A stretch of 6,244 nucleotides of DNA from an uncultured Magnetococcales bacterium (GCA_903913345.1 CAIWLA010000586.1:1-6244); one strand, 5' to 3'. Counted from the first letter of the stretch, positions 1 through 5,920 are shown. The notes: generated by a model from the sequence alone, not told the origin. A program made the numbers and translations.

Positions 1-1
1 A

Positions 2-649
2 TGGCTCTCCGAAGAGACCACCGATGACGCCGAGCGGCTCTCCCGCCAACGGGTCTGGATCGTGGATCCCATGGATGGCACCAAGGAATTCATCAACGGA
101 TTGCCCCAATTCGCCGTCTCCATTGCCCTGGTCGAGGCGGGCCGTCCCCTGGCCGCCTGTGTCTACAATCCCGCCACCCAGGAACTCTTTTCGGCCACCC
201 TGGGCGGTGGCACCCGATTGAACGGCCAGACGGTGCAGGCCTCCCGACAAGAACGTCTGCGTGGGGCCTCCTGCCTGGCCAGCCATTCCGAGACCAGACG
301 CGGCGAATGGGAATCATTCCGGGATGAACTTACCCTGACGCCCACCGGTTCGATTGCCTATAAACTGGCTCTGGTGGCCGCCGGGCGGTTTGATTTGACC
401 TTTACCCTGACGCCCAAAAATGAATGGGATTTTTGCGCCGGCACCCTGTTGTTGCAGGAAGCCGGTGGTCGCGTCACCCATAAAGAGGGTCAACCCTGTC
501 GATTCAACCAACGTAATCCAAGGGTGCTCTCCGTGTTGGCCAGCAATGGCCGACTGCACGACGAACTGCTGGACTATCTCAAACACATCCCCCTGTCACC
601 GGACAGACAGACGGTTCATAGACAGACGGTGCGTGATGGTGCACTTTAG
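2..649 (+). CDS. Inositol monophosphatase / CysQ-like phosphatase (5' partial)
   Basis: This is the C-terminal 215 codons of a Mg2+-dependent phosphatase of the inositol monophosphatase superfamily; the start lies upstream of the window. The reading frame is open from base 2 and begins inside the metal-binding region, with LSEE followed by the hallmark WIVDPMDGTKEF. The second signature, NEWDFCAGTLLLQEAGG, lies about 70 residues before the end. DGTKEF is typical of CysQ (3'(2'),5'-bisphosphate nucleotidase, which removes PAP in sulfur assimilation). The following LPQFAVSIAL stretch is more like SuhB-type inositol phosphatases, so the substrate is left open. The tail contains an in-frame duplication reading RQTVH-RQTVR. 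The gene ends 33 bases before the kinase gene and is probably cotranscribed with it. Family assignment is secure; substrate is not. Confidence 0.9.
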   Translation, partial: WLSEETTDDAERLSRQRVWIVDPMDGTKEFINGLPQFAVSIALVEAGRPLAACVYNPATQELFSATLGGGTRLNGQTVQASRQERLRGASCLASHSETRRGEWESFRDELTLTPTGSIAYKLALVAAGRFDLTFTLTPKNEWDFCAGTLLLQEAGGRVTHKEGQPCRFNQRNPRVLSVLASNGRLHDELLDYLKHIPLSPDRQTVHRQTVRDGAL

Positions 650-682
650 CCTCTATCTCTCCTTTCGGTACAGGAAACAGTC

Positions 683-1681
683 ATGAGTCATTATGATGTC
701 TATGGCATTGGCCATGCCCTCGTGGATGTGGAGTTGCCCGCGCCCGATCTGTTCCTGGCGCAAGCGGGTTTGCAAAAGGGCAGCATGTCCCTGGTGGATG
801 AGGCCCGGCAAAATCAGTTGCTGCAACAGGTGGCCGACTGGCCCCAGCACCGCTCGTGCGGGGGATCCTCGGCCAATACCCTGATCGGTCTGGCCCAGTT
901 CGGTGGCCGGGGATTTCATGCCTGCAAGGTGGCAGACGATGAAGCCGGTGATTTTTTCGCCCAGGATATGCAGCTCCACGGGGTGGAAAACAGCCTGCAT
1001 CAGACGCGATCGCCCGGCACAACCGGTCGCTGTCTGGTCTTTATCACCCCGGATGCCGAGAGGACCATGTGTACCCACCTGGGCATCTCGGAGCAGTTTT
1101 CCACGGCACAACTCTCCGAACCCATCCTGTCCCAGGCGGAATATCTCTACATTGAGGGCTACCTGGTCTCTTCCCCATCGGGACAGTCCGCCACCGTGGA
1201 GGCGGCCCGCATGGCCCGCAAACAGGGGGTCAAAACCGCTCTGACCTTCTCGGATACCAGCATGATCACCTATTTTCGATCCGGGTTGGATGCCATCATC
1301 GGTGACGGGCTGGATTTGCTCTTTTGCAACGAAAGCGAAGCCATGGCCTACACCGAGAGCCATACCCTGGAACAGGCCAAAAGCCGCCTGAGCCGGACGG
1401 CGCAGACCATCGGTCTCACTCTGGGTCGGCGCGGCGCGTCCATTTATCATGGAGGGCGGTGGATCGACATTCCGGGCGTTCCCGTGCAGCCGCTGGACAG
1501 CAATGGCGCGGGCGATCTGTTTGCCGGTGCCTTTCTTTTCGGTATCACCCACGGCTATTCCCTGGCCAAGGCCGGTCAACTGGCCTGTCGCGCCGCCTCC
1601 GTGTTGGTCACCCAGGCGGGGGCACGACTCAAGGCCGGCCAGGCACGCACCATTTTGAACCATCAGGAGCCATCATCATGA
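683..1681 (+). CDS. PfkB-family carbohydrate/nucleoside kinase
   Basis: A 332-residue cytosolic kinase of the PfkB (ribokinase/adenosine kinase) family, a usual length, which transfers phosphate from ATP to a sugar or nucleoside hydroxyl. The N-terminal strand (YDVYGIGHALVDVE) carries the substrate-site aspartate. The first PfkB signature starts at GGSSANT (residues 60-66). A PDAERTM segment (123-129) lies near the lid, NESE (216-219) gives the NxxE metal/phosphate motif, and the second signature DSNGAGD (272-278) supplies the anion hole and D278 as catalytic base. The common DTxGAGD is DSNGAGD here. AGGA ends 7 bases before the ATG, which supports this start. The stop overlaps the next start as ATGA, implying translational coupling to PilZ. 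The adenosine-kinase-like arrangement suggests a nucleoside or sugar substrate, but sequence alone cannot decide. Confidence 0.93.
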   Translation: MSHYDVYGIGHALVDVELPAPDLFLAQAGLQKGSMSLVDEARQNQLLQQVADWPQHRSCGGSSANTLIGLAQFGGRGFHACKVADDEAGDFFAQDMQLHGVENSLHQTRSPGTTGRCLVFITPDAERTMCTHLGISEQFSTAQLSEPILSQAEYLYIEGYLVSSPSGQSATVEAARMARKQGVKTALTFSDTSMITYFRSGLDAIIGDGLDLLFCNESEAMAYTESHTLEQAKSRLSRTAQTIGLTLGRRGASIYHGGRWIDIPGVPVQPLDSNGAGDLFAGAFLFGITHGYSLAKAGQLACRAASVLVTQAGARLKAGQARTILNHQEPSS

Positions 1682-2055
1682 CTACCGCATCGACCGATCC
1701 CCTGCAACCTTCAAACCGTCGCCATTTTTCGCGGGTGGGTTTTCGTCACCAGTTGACGCTCAATAACGGCGATGGTTTGGAATATCCGGGTGCCTTTGAC
1801 GACATCAGCCTGAGCGGCATGTTGTTCTGGAGCGATCCGTTGCCCGTCAAAGGGGAGAGCCTCTCTGGCGTCTTGCTGTTGGGCGATGTGGAACTGCGCA
1901 TCGTGGGCCTGGTGGTCCATTCCGATCTGGAACGGGGGGCCGCCATCCTCTTCCAGGGGATGGATGTGGACAGTTTCAGCCACCTTCGCCGTCTCGTCTC
2001 CCTCAACATGGGTGACTCGGAGACCATAGACAAAGAGTTTTTCGCCTCCCTGTGA
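1678..2055 (+). CDS. Single-domain PilZ protein (c-di-GMP receptor)
   Basis: A 125-residue protein consisting almost entirely of one PilZ domain, which binds cyclic di-GMP and passes the signal to a partner. Both ligand motifs are present: RHFSR (R15 and R19, the RxxxR motif) and DISLSG (D42, S44, G47, the DxSxxG motif). A beta-barrel-like stretch follows, then a C-terminal segment (LFQGMD, then HLRRLVSLN) typical of small PilZ proteins. No membrane segment or second domain is visible. The start at 1678 is favoured because AGGAG at 1665-1669 sits 8 bases upstream; the longer open frame upstream is a shadow of the kinase gene. The ATG overlaps the kinase stop by 4 bases, and the gene runs directly into thiE. 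The partner or process it controls cannot be read from this context. Confidence 0.92.
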   Translation: MTTASTDPLQPSNRRHFSRVGFRHQLTLNNGDGLEYPGAFDDISLSGMLFWSDPLPVKGESLSGVLLLGDVELRIVGLVVHSDLERGAAILFQGMDVDSFSHLRRLVSLNMGDSETIDKEFFASL

Positions 2056-2069
2056 GGACCGTTGACACC

Positions 2070-2759
2070 ATGCGTGGTCTGTTGCCCATCCTGGATGCCG
2101 ATTGGCTGGACCGTGTCGGTCTGGTCCCGGCAATCGGGATCGGCGCGATGCCGTTGGGTCGGCACCCCGTGGTCGAGGCCATCGCCCGGCATTTGGGACA
2201 ATCTGCCATCTCCTGGGTGCAATTGCGTTGCAAAGGCGATGCGGAGCGTTGTCTCCCTTTCCTCTCGATGTGGATGGAGGCACTGCGCCATCACAGCCCA
2301 CACCTGACCATTATGATCAACGATCATGTCGAGTTGGCATTGGCGTTGGGGGCGGATGGCGTCCATGTCGGCCAGGGTGATACGTCCGTGGAGGATTGTC
2401 GTCGCCTGCTGGGGTCGCACAAGATGGTCGGCCTGTCGACCCATTCCCTGGCCGAGGTGTTGGCAGCCAATCAGGCGGCGGTGGACTATATCGGTTTTGG
2501 TCCCCTGTTTGCCACAGGGACCAAGCCGGATGCCTCAGCGGTTCAAGGCTTGAACCGCTTGGCCGAGGTCTGTCGTGCGGCAGACAAACCGGTGGTTGCC
2601 ATCGGCGGCATTCAGGTGGCAGGGCTGGCGGAGGTGGCCGCCGCCGGGGCGACCGCAGTCGCCATGATCAGCGGTTTGTGGGAAAAGGGGGGTTGGAAGA
2701 GTCGTCTGGAAGAGGCAGAAAGGGGATGGACCACCGCCTGCCGTTTGCGGGTGGACTAA
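2070..2759 (+). CDS. thiE: Thiamine phosphate synthase
   Basis: Cytosolic TIM-barrel enzyme joining the hydroxymethylpyrimidine diphosphate and thiazole phosphate moieties into thiamine phosphate, the last coupling step of vitamin B1 synthesis. The protein has 229 residues from ATG 2070, slightly longer than usual. Family landmarks appear in order: VQLRCK (50-55), MINDHVELALALGADGVHVG (82-101) with D85, then GQGD with D104 as likely Mg ligands, GLSTHS (121-126), YIGFGPLFATGTKPD (140-154) with the phosphate-binding K152, and VVAIGGI (175-181). The first strand is atypical: ThiE usually begins around an LYLITD-like stretch, whereas here it reads VPAIGIGAMPLG. GAGGA at 2054-2058 lies 11 bases before the ATG. 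An alternative GTG at 2052, overlapping the PilZ stop as GTGA, would add six residues. It is the last gene of the run, and no clear terminator follows. Confidence 0.9.
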   Translation: MRGLLPILDADWLDRVGLVPAIGIGAMPLGRHPVVEAIARHLGQSAISWVQLRCKGDAERCLPFLSMWMEALRHHSPHLTIMINDHVELALALGADGVHVGQGDTSVEDCRRLLGSHKMVGLSTHSLAEVLAANQAAVDYIGFGPLFATGTKPDASAVQGLNRLAEVCRAADKPVVAIGGIQVAGLAEVAAAGATAVAMISGLWEKGGWKSRLEEAERGWTTACRLRVD

Positions 2760-2820
2760 AACCGGGCCAGCGATCGTTCGACCTTCACGCCAAACGCAAA
2801 CCGCTGTTGTTGGGCAGGGT

Positions 2821-3273
2821 TTAAGGTTCTTCGAGGATCTCTTCCTCTTCCGAGAGGTTGATCTTTTCCCGGCGTTCGGCCCTGGTTTTGCAGCCGATGC
2901 ACAAGTCGGTGACCGGACGGGCTTCCAGCCTTTTGAGACCGATCTCCACACCGCACTCTTCGCAAAAGCCGTATTCGTTGGCTTCGAGCACGCTGATGGT
3001 GCGATCGATCTTGGAAATCAATTTTCTTTCCCGATCACGGGTTCTCAGTTCAAAATTGCGATCGGTTTCCAGGGCCGCCCGATCGGTCGGGTCCGCAAAA
3101 ATGGCCTTCTCTTCCGTCATGGCGGCCAATGTTTTGTCGGCGTCCTCCATCAGCTGCTGCCGCCAGTCCATCAAGAGGCGGTAGAAAAAGGCACGCTGTT
3201 CGGGCGACATGTACTCCTCCTCCTCGGAGGGGACATATCCTGCGGGCAGTACTATATCAGCGATCTTGACCAT
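2821..3273 (-). CDS. dksA: RNA polymerase-binding transcription factor DksA
   Basis: A 150-residue DksA, essentially the length of the E. coli protein (151). It inserts a coiled coil into the RNA polymerase secondary channel and, with ppGpp, redirects transcription during starvation. The coiled-coil tip keeps the acidic DPTDRA motif (D61, D64, A66) needed for activity. The family-typical ELRTRDRERKLISKI arm follows. The zinc finger is complete, with C104, C107, C125 and C128 (CEEC and CIGC) around the conserved GLKRLEARP segment. The C-terminus ends in an unusually acidic tail (SEEEEILEEP), and the N-terminal part has another acidic run (EEEE, 17-20). The start is supported by AAGGGGG six bases before the ATG, and a strong promoter lies upstream. 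It converges on thiE with 61 bases between the stop codons. Confidence 0.96.
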   Translation of the reverse strand: MVKIADIVLPAGYVPSEEEEYMSPEQRAFFYRLLMDWRQQLMEDADKTLAAMTEEKAIFADPTDRAALETDRNFELRTRDRERKLISKIDRTISVLEANEYGFCEECGVEIGLKRLEARPVTDLCIGCKTRAERREKINLSEEEEILEEP

Positions 3274-3336
3274 GTTTTACCCCCTTCACGCGCTTCCGAC
3301 GATTTTCTTACAGAACAATCCTACCGAAAACGCTAC

Positions 3337-3365
3337 ATTCTATGGAGGAAAAGCCCGTTTGTCAA
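3337..3365 (-). promoter_or_regulatory. Near-consensus sigma70 promoter of dksA
   Basis: On the minus strand TTGACA (3360-3365) is separated by exactly 17 bases from TAGAAT (3337-3342). An A/T-rich stretch (CTTTTAATAAT) lies directly upstream of the -35 box and resembles an UP element. The expected start is near 3330, giving a 5' leader of about 57 bases ending in the AAGGGGG ribosome site. This fits a highly expressed, independently transcribed dksA. Confidence 0.8.
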
Positions 3366-3752
3366 TTATTAAAAGTTCGCCTGCCAGGGCAATCGCATTT
3401 CAAACGACAGACAAAAACGGTTATGGGGGACCAGACGGCATCATCTTTCCCGGAAAAGGCCGGGAGGGAACCTGTTGGGCGAGAGGGTGTAACCCCACTG
3501 GAATGCGGCTTGAAAGGGAAATATCGGACTCAGGTTTGACGCCTGTATCTTCCAGCCAGTTGTTTTGGACATGTCGGAGGTCTCCGAAAAAACGCTGACA
3601 TATCCTCCGTCAACCTCGGTGTTCTGGGGGCTTCGAACGAATCTGAGAGTGTCGAGCGCAACGGCAACGGCAACGGACACGATCGTCTTCCTTGTCGGTG
3701 TTGGTTGATGTGGACGGCATACCACGAGATCTTGAATCGCACGTGAGTCGGG
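3366..3752. other. Intergenic stretch without a recognisable gene
   Basis: No convincing coding region is seen between the dksA promoter and the nuclease remnant. The stretch contains a 14-base palindrome (TCGGAG-GT-CTCCGA, 3574-3587) followed by six A residues, which is not terminator-like on either strand, and three tandem CAACGG hexamers (3659-3676). I looked in all three plus frames for the missing N-terminal part of the downstream nuclease and found no recognisable remnant. Confidence 0.5.
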
Positions 3753-4572
3753 GTGATAATCATTCTCTCCACCCCATGCAATAATTCTGACCTGTTGGTC
3801 AAAGTATGGCTGCTCAGCGGCGATGAACTTTGGGTGTTGATCCATGTCGAAGTCCAAGGGGATCGGGATCCAGAATTTGCGGAACGGATGTACACATGTC
3901 AGCATCGGGCATACGACCTTCACCGCAAGCCAGTGGTCGGCTTGGCGATTTTGGCTGATGAAGAGGCGAGTTGGCGGGTTTCGGAGTATCGACAGGAAAT
4001 TTTCGGATCGAAAGTGGTTTACAACTTTAACACGATAAAGTTGTTGGATTATCTGGATCATCTGCCCGGCCTGGATGCGTCCGACAATCCATTCACTGTC
4101 GTCACCTTGGCGCACCTGTGTGCCAAGCAGACCAAGAACCAGCCGATGGAACGCTACCAGGAAAAATGGCACATTGCGCGTGGCCTTTATCGACGTGGGT
4201 TCAGTCGTCAGGAAATTATTGACTTGTACCGGTTTATAGACTGGGTGCTCAGTCTGCCACCGGAACTCGATGAACGGTTTTGGGAAGAGTTGTCCGCCTT
4301 TGAGGAGAACCAAAGAGATGCCGTACATCACAAGCGTGGAACGGATTGGTGAAGAGAAGGGGAGATTGATAGGCATCCAGATTGGCGAGAAGAAAGGCCG
4401 CCAGGAAGGCAAGGCAGAGATGCTGACACGCCAACTTCAACGCCGCTTCGGCGATCTGCCCGCGTGGGCCAGCCAAAAAATAGCCGATGCTGAACTATCC
4501 ACCCTGGAGGAGTGGAGTCTTCGGATTCTGGATGCCCCAACCCTGGACAGTGTGCTGGCGGATCCGTCGTGA
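3753..4572 (+). pseudogene. Rpn/DUF4351-type PD-(D/E)XK nuclease remnant, truncated and frameshifted
   Basis: This is a decayed member of the Rpn-like (recombination-promoting nuclease / putative transposase) family with a C-terminal DUF4351 region. The first part (3753-4352) has family landmarks DLLVKVWLLSG, VLIHVEVQ (E33 and Q35, the ExQ form of the PD-(D/E)XK site), KPVVGLAILAD, NPFTVVTLAHL and LSLPPELDERFWEEL. The N-terminal roughly 60 residues that normally precede DLLVKVW are absent, and a TGA at 3744-3746 closes the frame just upstream. The C-terminal part continues in the next frame: MPYITSVERIGEEKG, a GxxxG-rich linker, then RRFGDLP to the stop at 4572, a good DUF4351 match. The switch lies near 4308-4318. 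Reading AACAAAGAG instead of AACCAAAGAG, one C fewer, would restore one protein. An assembly error could explain the shift but not the missing N-terminus. Confidence 0.8.
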
Positions 4573-4735
4573 CTCCAGCAGTGTATTCCGCCCCGAAAGG
4601 CTGGCCAGCCCCCCCAGGGAGCGAGCACTGGACGGGAGGAGGGCACATGCATGGCAGGATGAGTGGCACCTTAAAAATTGACAAATAGTAACAGAGAATG
4701 ACAGGGAATGTCAAAATATGTTCCGTCGGAGCCGT
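4573..4735. other. Intergenic segment after the nuclease pseudogene
   Basis: No gene is seen. It contains a 12-base perfect palindrome (GGCTGGCCAGCC, 4599-4610) followed by a C-run and without a T-tract, so it is not a standard terminator. The TGACA half-site cluster described separately lies at its right end. Confidence 0.5.
4678..4714. repeat. TGACA half-site cluster with 10-bp tandem repeat; minus-strand promoter-like boxes
   Basis: TGACA occurs at 4679-4683 and 4699-4703 and inverted as TGTCA at 4709-4713. The last two form a dyad TGACA-N5-TGTCA. ACAGAGAATG (4691-4700) and ACAGGGAATG (4701-4710) are a tandem repeat with one mismatch. On the minus strand TTGACA (4709-4714), 18 bases, then TACTAT (4685-4690) would also make a plausible promoter reading leftwards, antisense to the pseudogene. 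Possible roles are operator, recombinase arm sites or promoter; the sequence does not decide. Confidence 0.4.
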
Positions 4736-4783
4736 TGGTAGGGAGTCGGGAGTTGAACCCGCATCCACAGCCACCTCGTCGGA
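4736..4783 (-). other. tRNA/tmRNA 3'-end-like remnant, possible attachment site
   Basis: On the minus strand GCGGG, the T-loop TTCAACT, CCCGA and CTCCCTACCA follow one another, which is the form of a T-arm, acceptor strand and encoded ACCA end of a tRNA or tmRNA. The preceding GTGGATGCGGG resembles the tmRNA 3' region. It is not an intact gene: the outer T-stem pair is a G-A mismatch, one base is missing between T-arm and ACCA, and no matching 5' acceptor strand (AGGGAGT) is seen in the several hundred bases upstream on that strand. A 3'-end fragment alone is what remains on the distal side of an element integrated in such a gene. Chance resemblance remains possible. Confidence 0.35.
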
Positions 4784-4857
4784 CGCCAGCGAAAGGTTTG
4801 ATTCTATATAAAAAGACGTTCAATGCCAACAGCATGCACCGTTCATCATTTCTTGGT

Positions 4858-4884
4858 CAAGTTGCTGGGGAAACTTGAGTCCGG
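4858..4884 (+). repeat. 27-bp dispersed repeat, copy 1
   Basis: It begins CAAGTTGCTG and ends in the 17-base core GGGAAACTTGAGTCCGG (4868-4884). The core is identical in copy 2, 153 bases downstream; the first ten bases differ at three positions. Confidence 0.7.
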
Positions 4885-5010
4885 CATTGGGGTGGTGAGT
4901 CCAGACGTTGCTGGAAGTGTTTGTGTTTCAAATGAGCGTTGGCGGTGTTGAACGGTCACTCCGGCGCGAAGGGGGTAGGCCTGCACTTAGCTGGATGCTT
5001 TTGTGGTTAC

Positions 5011-5037
5011 CAAGTGGGTTGGGAAACTTGAGTCCGG
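5011..5037 (+). repeat. 27-bp dispersed repeat, copy 2
   Basis: It begins CAAGTGGGTT and carries the identical core GGGAAACTTGAGTCCGG (5021-5037). A weaker relative follows at 5064-5087 (GGGGTTTGGAAATTGAATTT). Confidence 0.7.
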
Positions 5038-5246
5038 GTTGGGTTTTGCGGTTTATCATGATTGGGGTTTGGAAATTGAATTTGAGGCCGATTTTTTGGT
5101 GATGGTGTGGTTTTTTGTTTTACAACGACTGATTTCGTCTGATAGACTTCTTTCTCGGTGGATGCGCCGCTTTTGCGCTTGGTCTTTGCGTGTCCGTTGT
5201 TTGGCTATGGGCCATTGACTGGGGGCGTGTTGTTGCGCTTGCTTGG

Positions 5247-5274
5247 CAAGTGGGTGGGGGGAAGTGAGTTCGGG
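5247..5274 (+). repeat. 27-bp dispersed repeat, degenerate copy 3
   Basis: It begins CAAGTGGGTG, sharing the first nine bases of copy 2, then GAAGTGAGTTCGGG aligns to the core with one gap and several substitutions. This is clearly weaker than copies 1 and 2 and may be partly due to the G/T-rich composition. Confidence 0.35.
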
Positions 5275-5297
5275 GGAGAGGAGGCGGTGGAAATGAA

Positions 5298-5303
5298 TAT
5301 ACT
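5298..5303 (+). promoter_or_regulatory. Possible -10 box upstream of the DUF4258 gene
   Basis: TATACT, one mismatch from TATAAT, would start transcription near 5310, about 36 bases before the GTG. No -35 box is found at 16-18 bases, so this is weak. Confidence 0.2.
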
Positions 5304-5345
5304 GACCTTCGGTCTTGGCTTTTATTTCACGAAAGGGTTCGGAAA

Positions 5346-5684
5346 GTGACAACTCGTCTTCTTCCCGACGATCCTTTAAACTTCATTCGGGATTGTGTGC
5401 AGTCTGGGCGTTTGTTTTGGACGTATCACGTCAACATGCGCATGGGTCGTCGTTCCATAGGGCGTCAGGAAGTTCTTGCCTCTGTGGACAATTACGAAAT
5501 CATCGTGACCAACCTGGAAGACAAGTACCTGCCGAGCTACCTGGTGTGGATGCGTCATGGTGATTCGGTTATTCACGTACTCTTTGCGACGGATGTAGAA
5601 GCGGGCGTTGTGCGAGTGGTTACTGCCTATCGTCCAGCCTTATCCGAATGGACAACAGACATGAAGAGGAGGCTTAAAAGATGA
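5346..5684 (+). CDS. DUF4258 domain protein, putative toxin-like partner
   Basis: A 112-residue soluble protein matching the DUF4258 family. Recognisable elements are NFIRDCVQSG (12-21), then FWTYHVNMRM (24-33) with the conserved His, EVLASVDNYEIIV (42-54), DKYLPSYLVW (59-68), VIHVLFATDVE (75-85) and VRVVTAYRPALSEW (89-102). These proteins are small and usually sit directly before a YgiT/MqsA-type zinc-finger gene, as here, and resemble RelE/MqsR-like toxins in organisation. Toxicity is inference, not shown. The GTG at 5346 is chosen because AAAGGG (5332-5337) lies 8 bases upstream and the conserved region begins soon after; no closer ATG precedes the domain. The stop overlaps the next ATG by 4 bases. 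A short upstream open frame also ends on this GTGA, probably by chance. Confidence 0.85.
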   Translation: MTTRLLPDDPLNFIRDCVQSGRLFWTYHVNMRMGRRSIGRQEVLASVDNYEIIVTNLEDKYLPSYLVWMRHGDSVIHVLFATDVEAGVVRVVTAYRPALSEWTTDMKRRLKR

Positions 5685-5902
5685 AATGTCACGTTTGTGG
5701 TTGTGACCTGCTGGACACGATCACAACCCTCCCTTTCAAAGTTGGTGGGGACGCAATTGTTGTCTTAAAAGATCTGCCCGTCACACAGTGCAGCAATTGC
5801 CAGGAGTTTTTGATTCATGACAAAGTTATGGCACGAGTGGAAGCCATTTTGGATCGGGCTGGGCAGAATGCTGAATTGGAAGTGATTCGGTATGCTGCGT
5901 AG
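5681..5902 (+). CDS. YgiT-type (MqsA N-terminal-like) zinc-finger protein
   Basis: A 73-residue protein with two CxxC pairs, CHVC (C3, C6; a further C8) and CSNC (C37, C40), separated by a beta-rich stretch ending LKDLPVTQC. This is the layout of the zinc-binding N-terminal domain of MqsA/YgiT antitoxins. Unlike full MqsA, there is no C-terminal helix-turn-helix DNA-binding domain: after the second CxxC only a helix (KVMARVEAILDRA) and a short tail remain. It therefore probably acts by binding its partner, and any DNA binding would need another explanation. The ATG overlaps the DUF4258 stop as ATGA, a strong sign of coupled expression of a two-gene unit. The toxin-first order is like mqsRA. 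Family call is confident; the antitoxin role is inferred from arrangement. Confidence 0.88.
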   Translation: MKCHVCGCDLLDTITTLPFKVGGDAIVVLKDLPVTQCSNCQEFLIHDKVMARVEAILDRAGQNAELEVIRYAA

Positions 5903-5920
5903 GGAGTTTTGTATTTTGTC

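Larger units (their letters stand above)
4784..5345. other. G/T-rich non-coding tract
   Basis: No recognisable gene is found over about 560 bases. From about 4860 the plus strand is strongly enriched in G and T, with many GGG and TTTT runs, unlike the flanking genes. Short open frames exist on both strands but give low-complexity proteins with no family resemblance. Several degenerate copies of a 27-bp repeat are embedded here. Confidence 0.5.

Noticed and set aside
653..1663. A 336-codon minus-strand open frame opposite the PfkB kinase gene
   Set aside because: It is a shadow of the kinase gene produced by GC-rich codon use; the kinase motifs on the plus strand are unambiguous.
2798..2822. 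A possible hairpin (AAACC-g-CTG ... CAG-GGTTT) between thiE and dksA
   Set aside because: The stem is short with a bulge and no T-tract, and it runs into the dksA stop codon. It is too weak to call a terminator.
3574..3587. A 14-base palindrome followed by A6 as a terminator
   Set aside because: The loop is only two bases, and the A-run is on the wrong side for either strand.
3441..4412. A 323-codon open frame on the minus strand across the nuclease pseudogene
   Set aside because: It is antisense to a region whose plus-strand translation clearly matches the Rpn/DUF4351 family. Its own translation resembles no family.
4700..5100. A complete tmRNA gene on the minus strand
   Set aside because: Only the 3'-end-like segment is visible; no 5' acceptor strand complementary to ACTCCCT and no tag-peptide coding segment were found.
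4858..5274. The repeats as a CRISPR array
   Set aside because: Copies are too few, too degenerate and unevenly spaced (153, then 236 bases), and no cas genes are present.
5158..5349. A 63-codon plus-strand frame ending in a GTGA overlap with the DUF4258 start
   Set aside because: There is no recognisable domain or convincing start, and it overlaps the degenerate repeat copy; the overlap is most likely chance.
5056..5352. A 98-codon minus-strand frame in the G/T-rich tract
   Set aside because: The product is a low-complexity, basic, Ser/Lys/Gln-rich sequence reflecting the base skew; no ribosome site or family match is seen.
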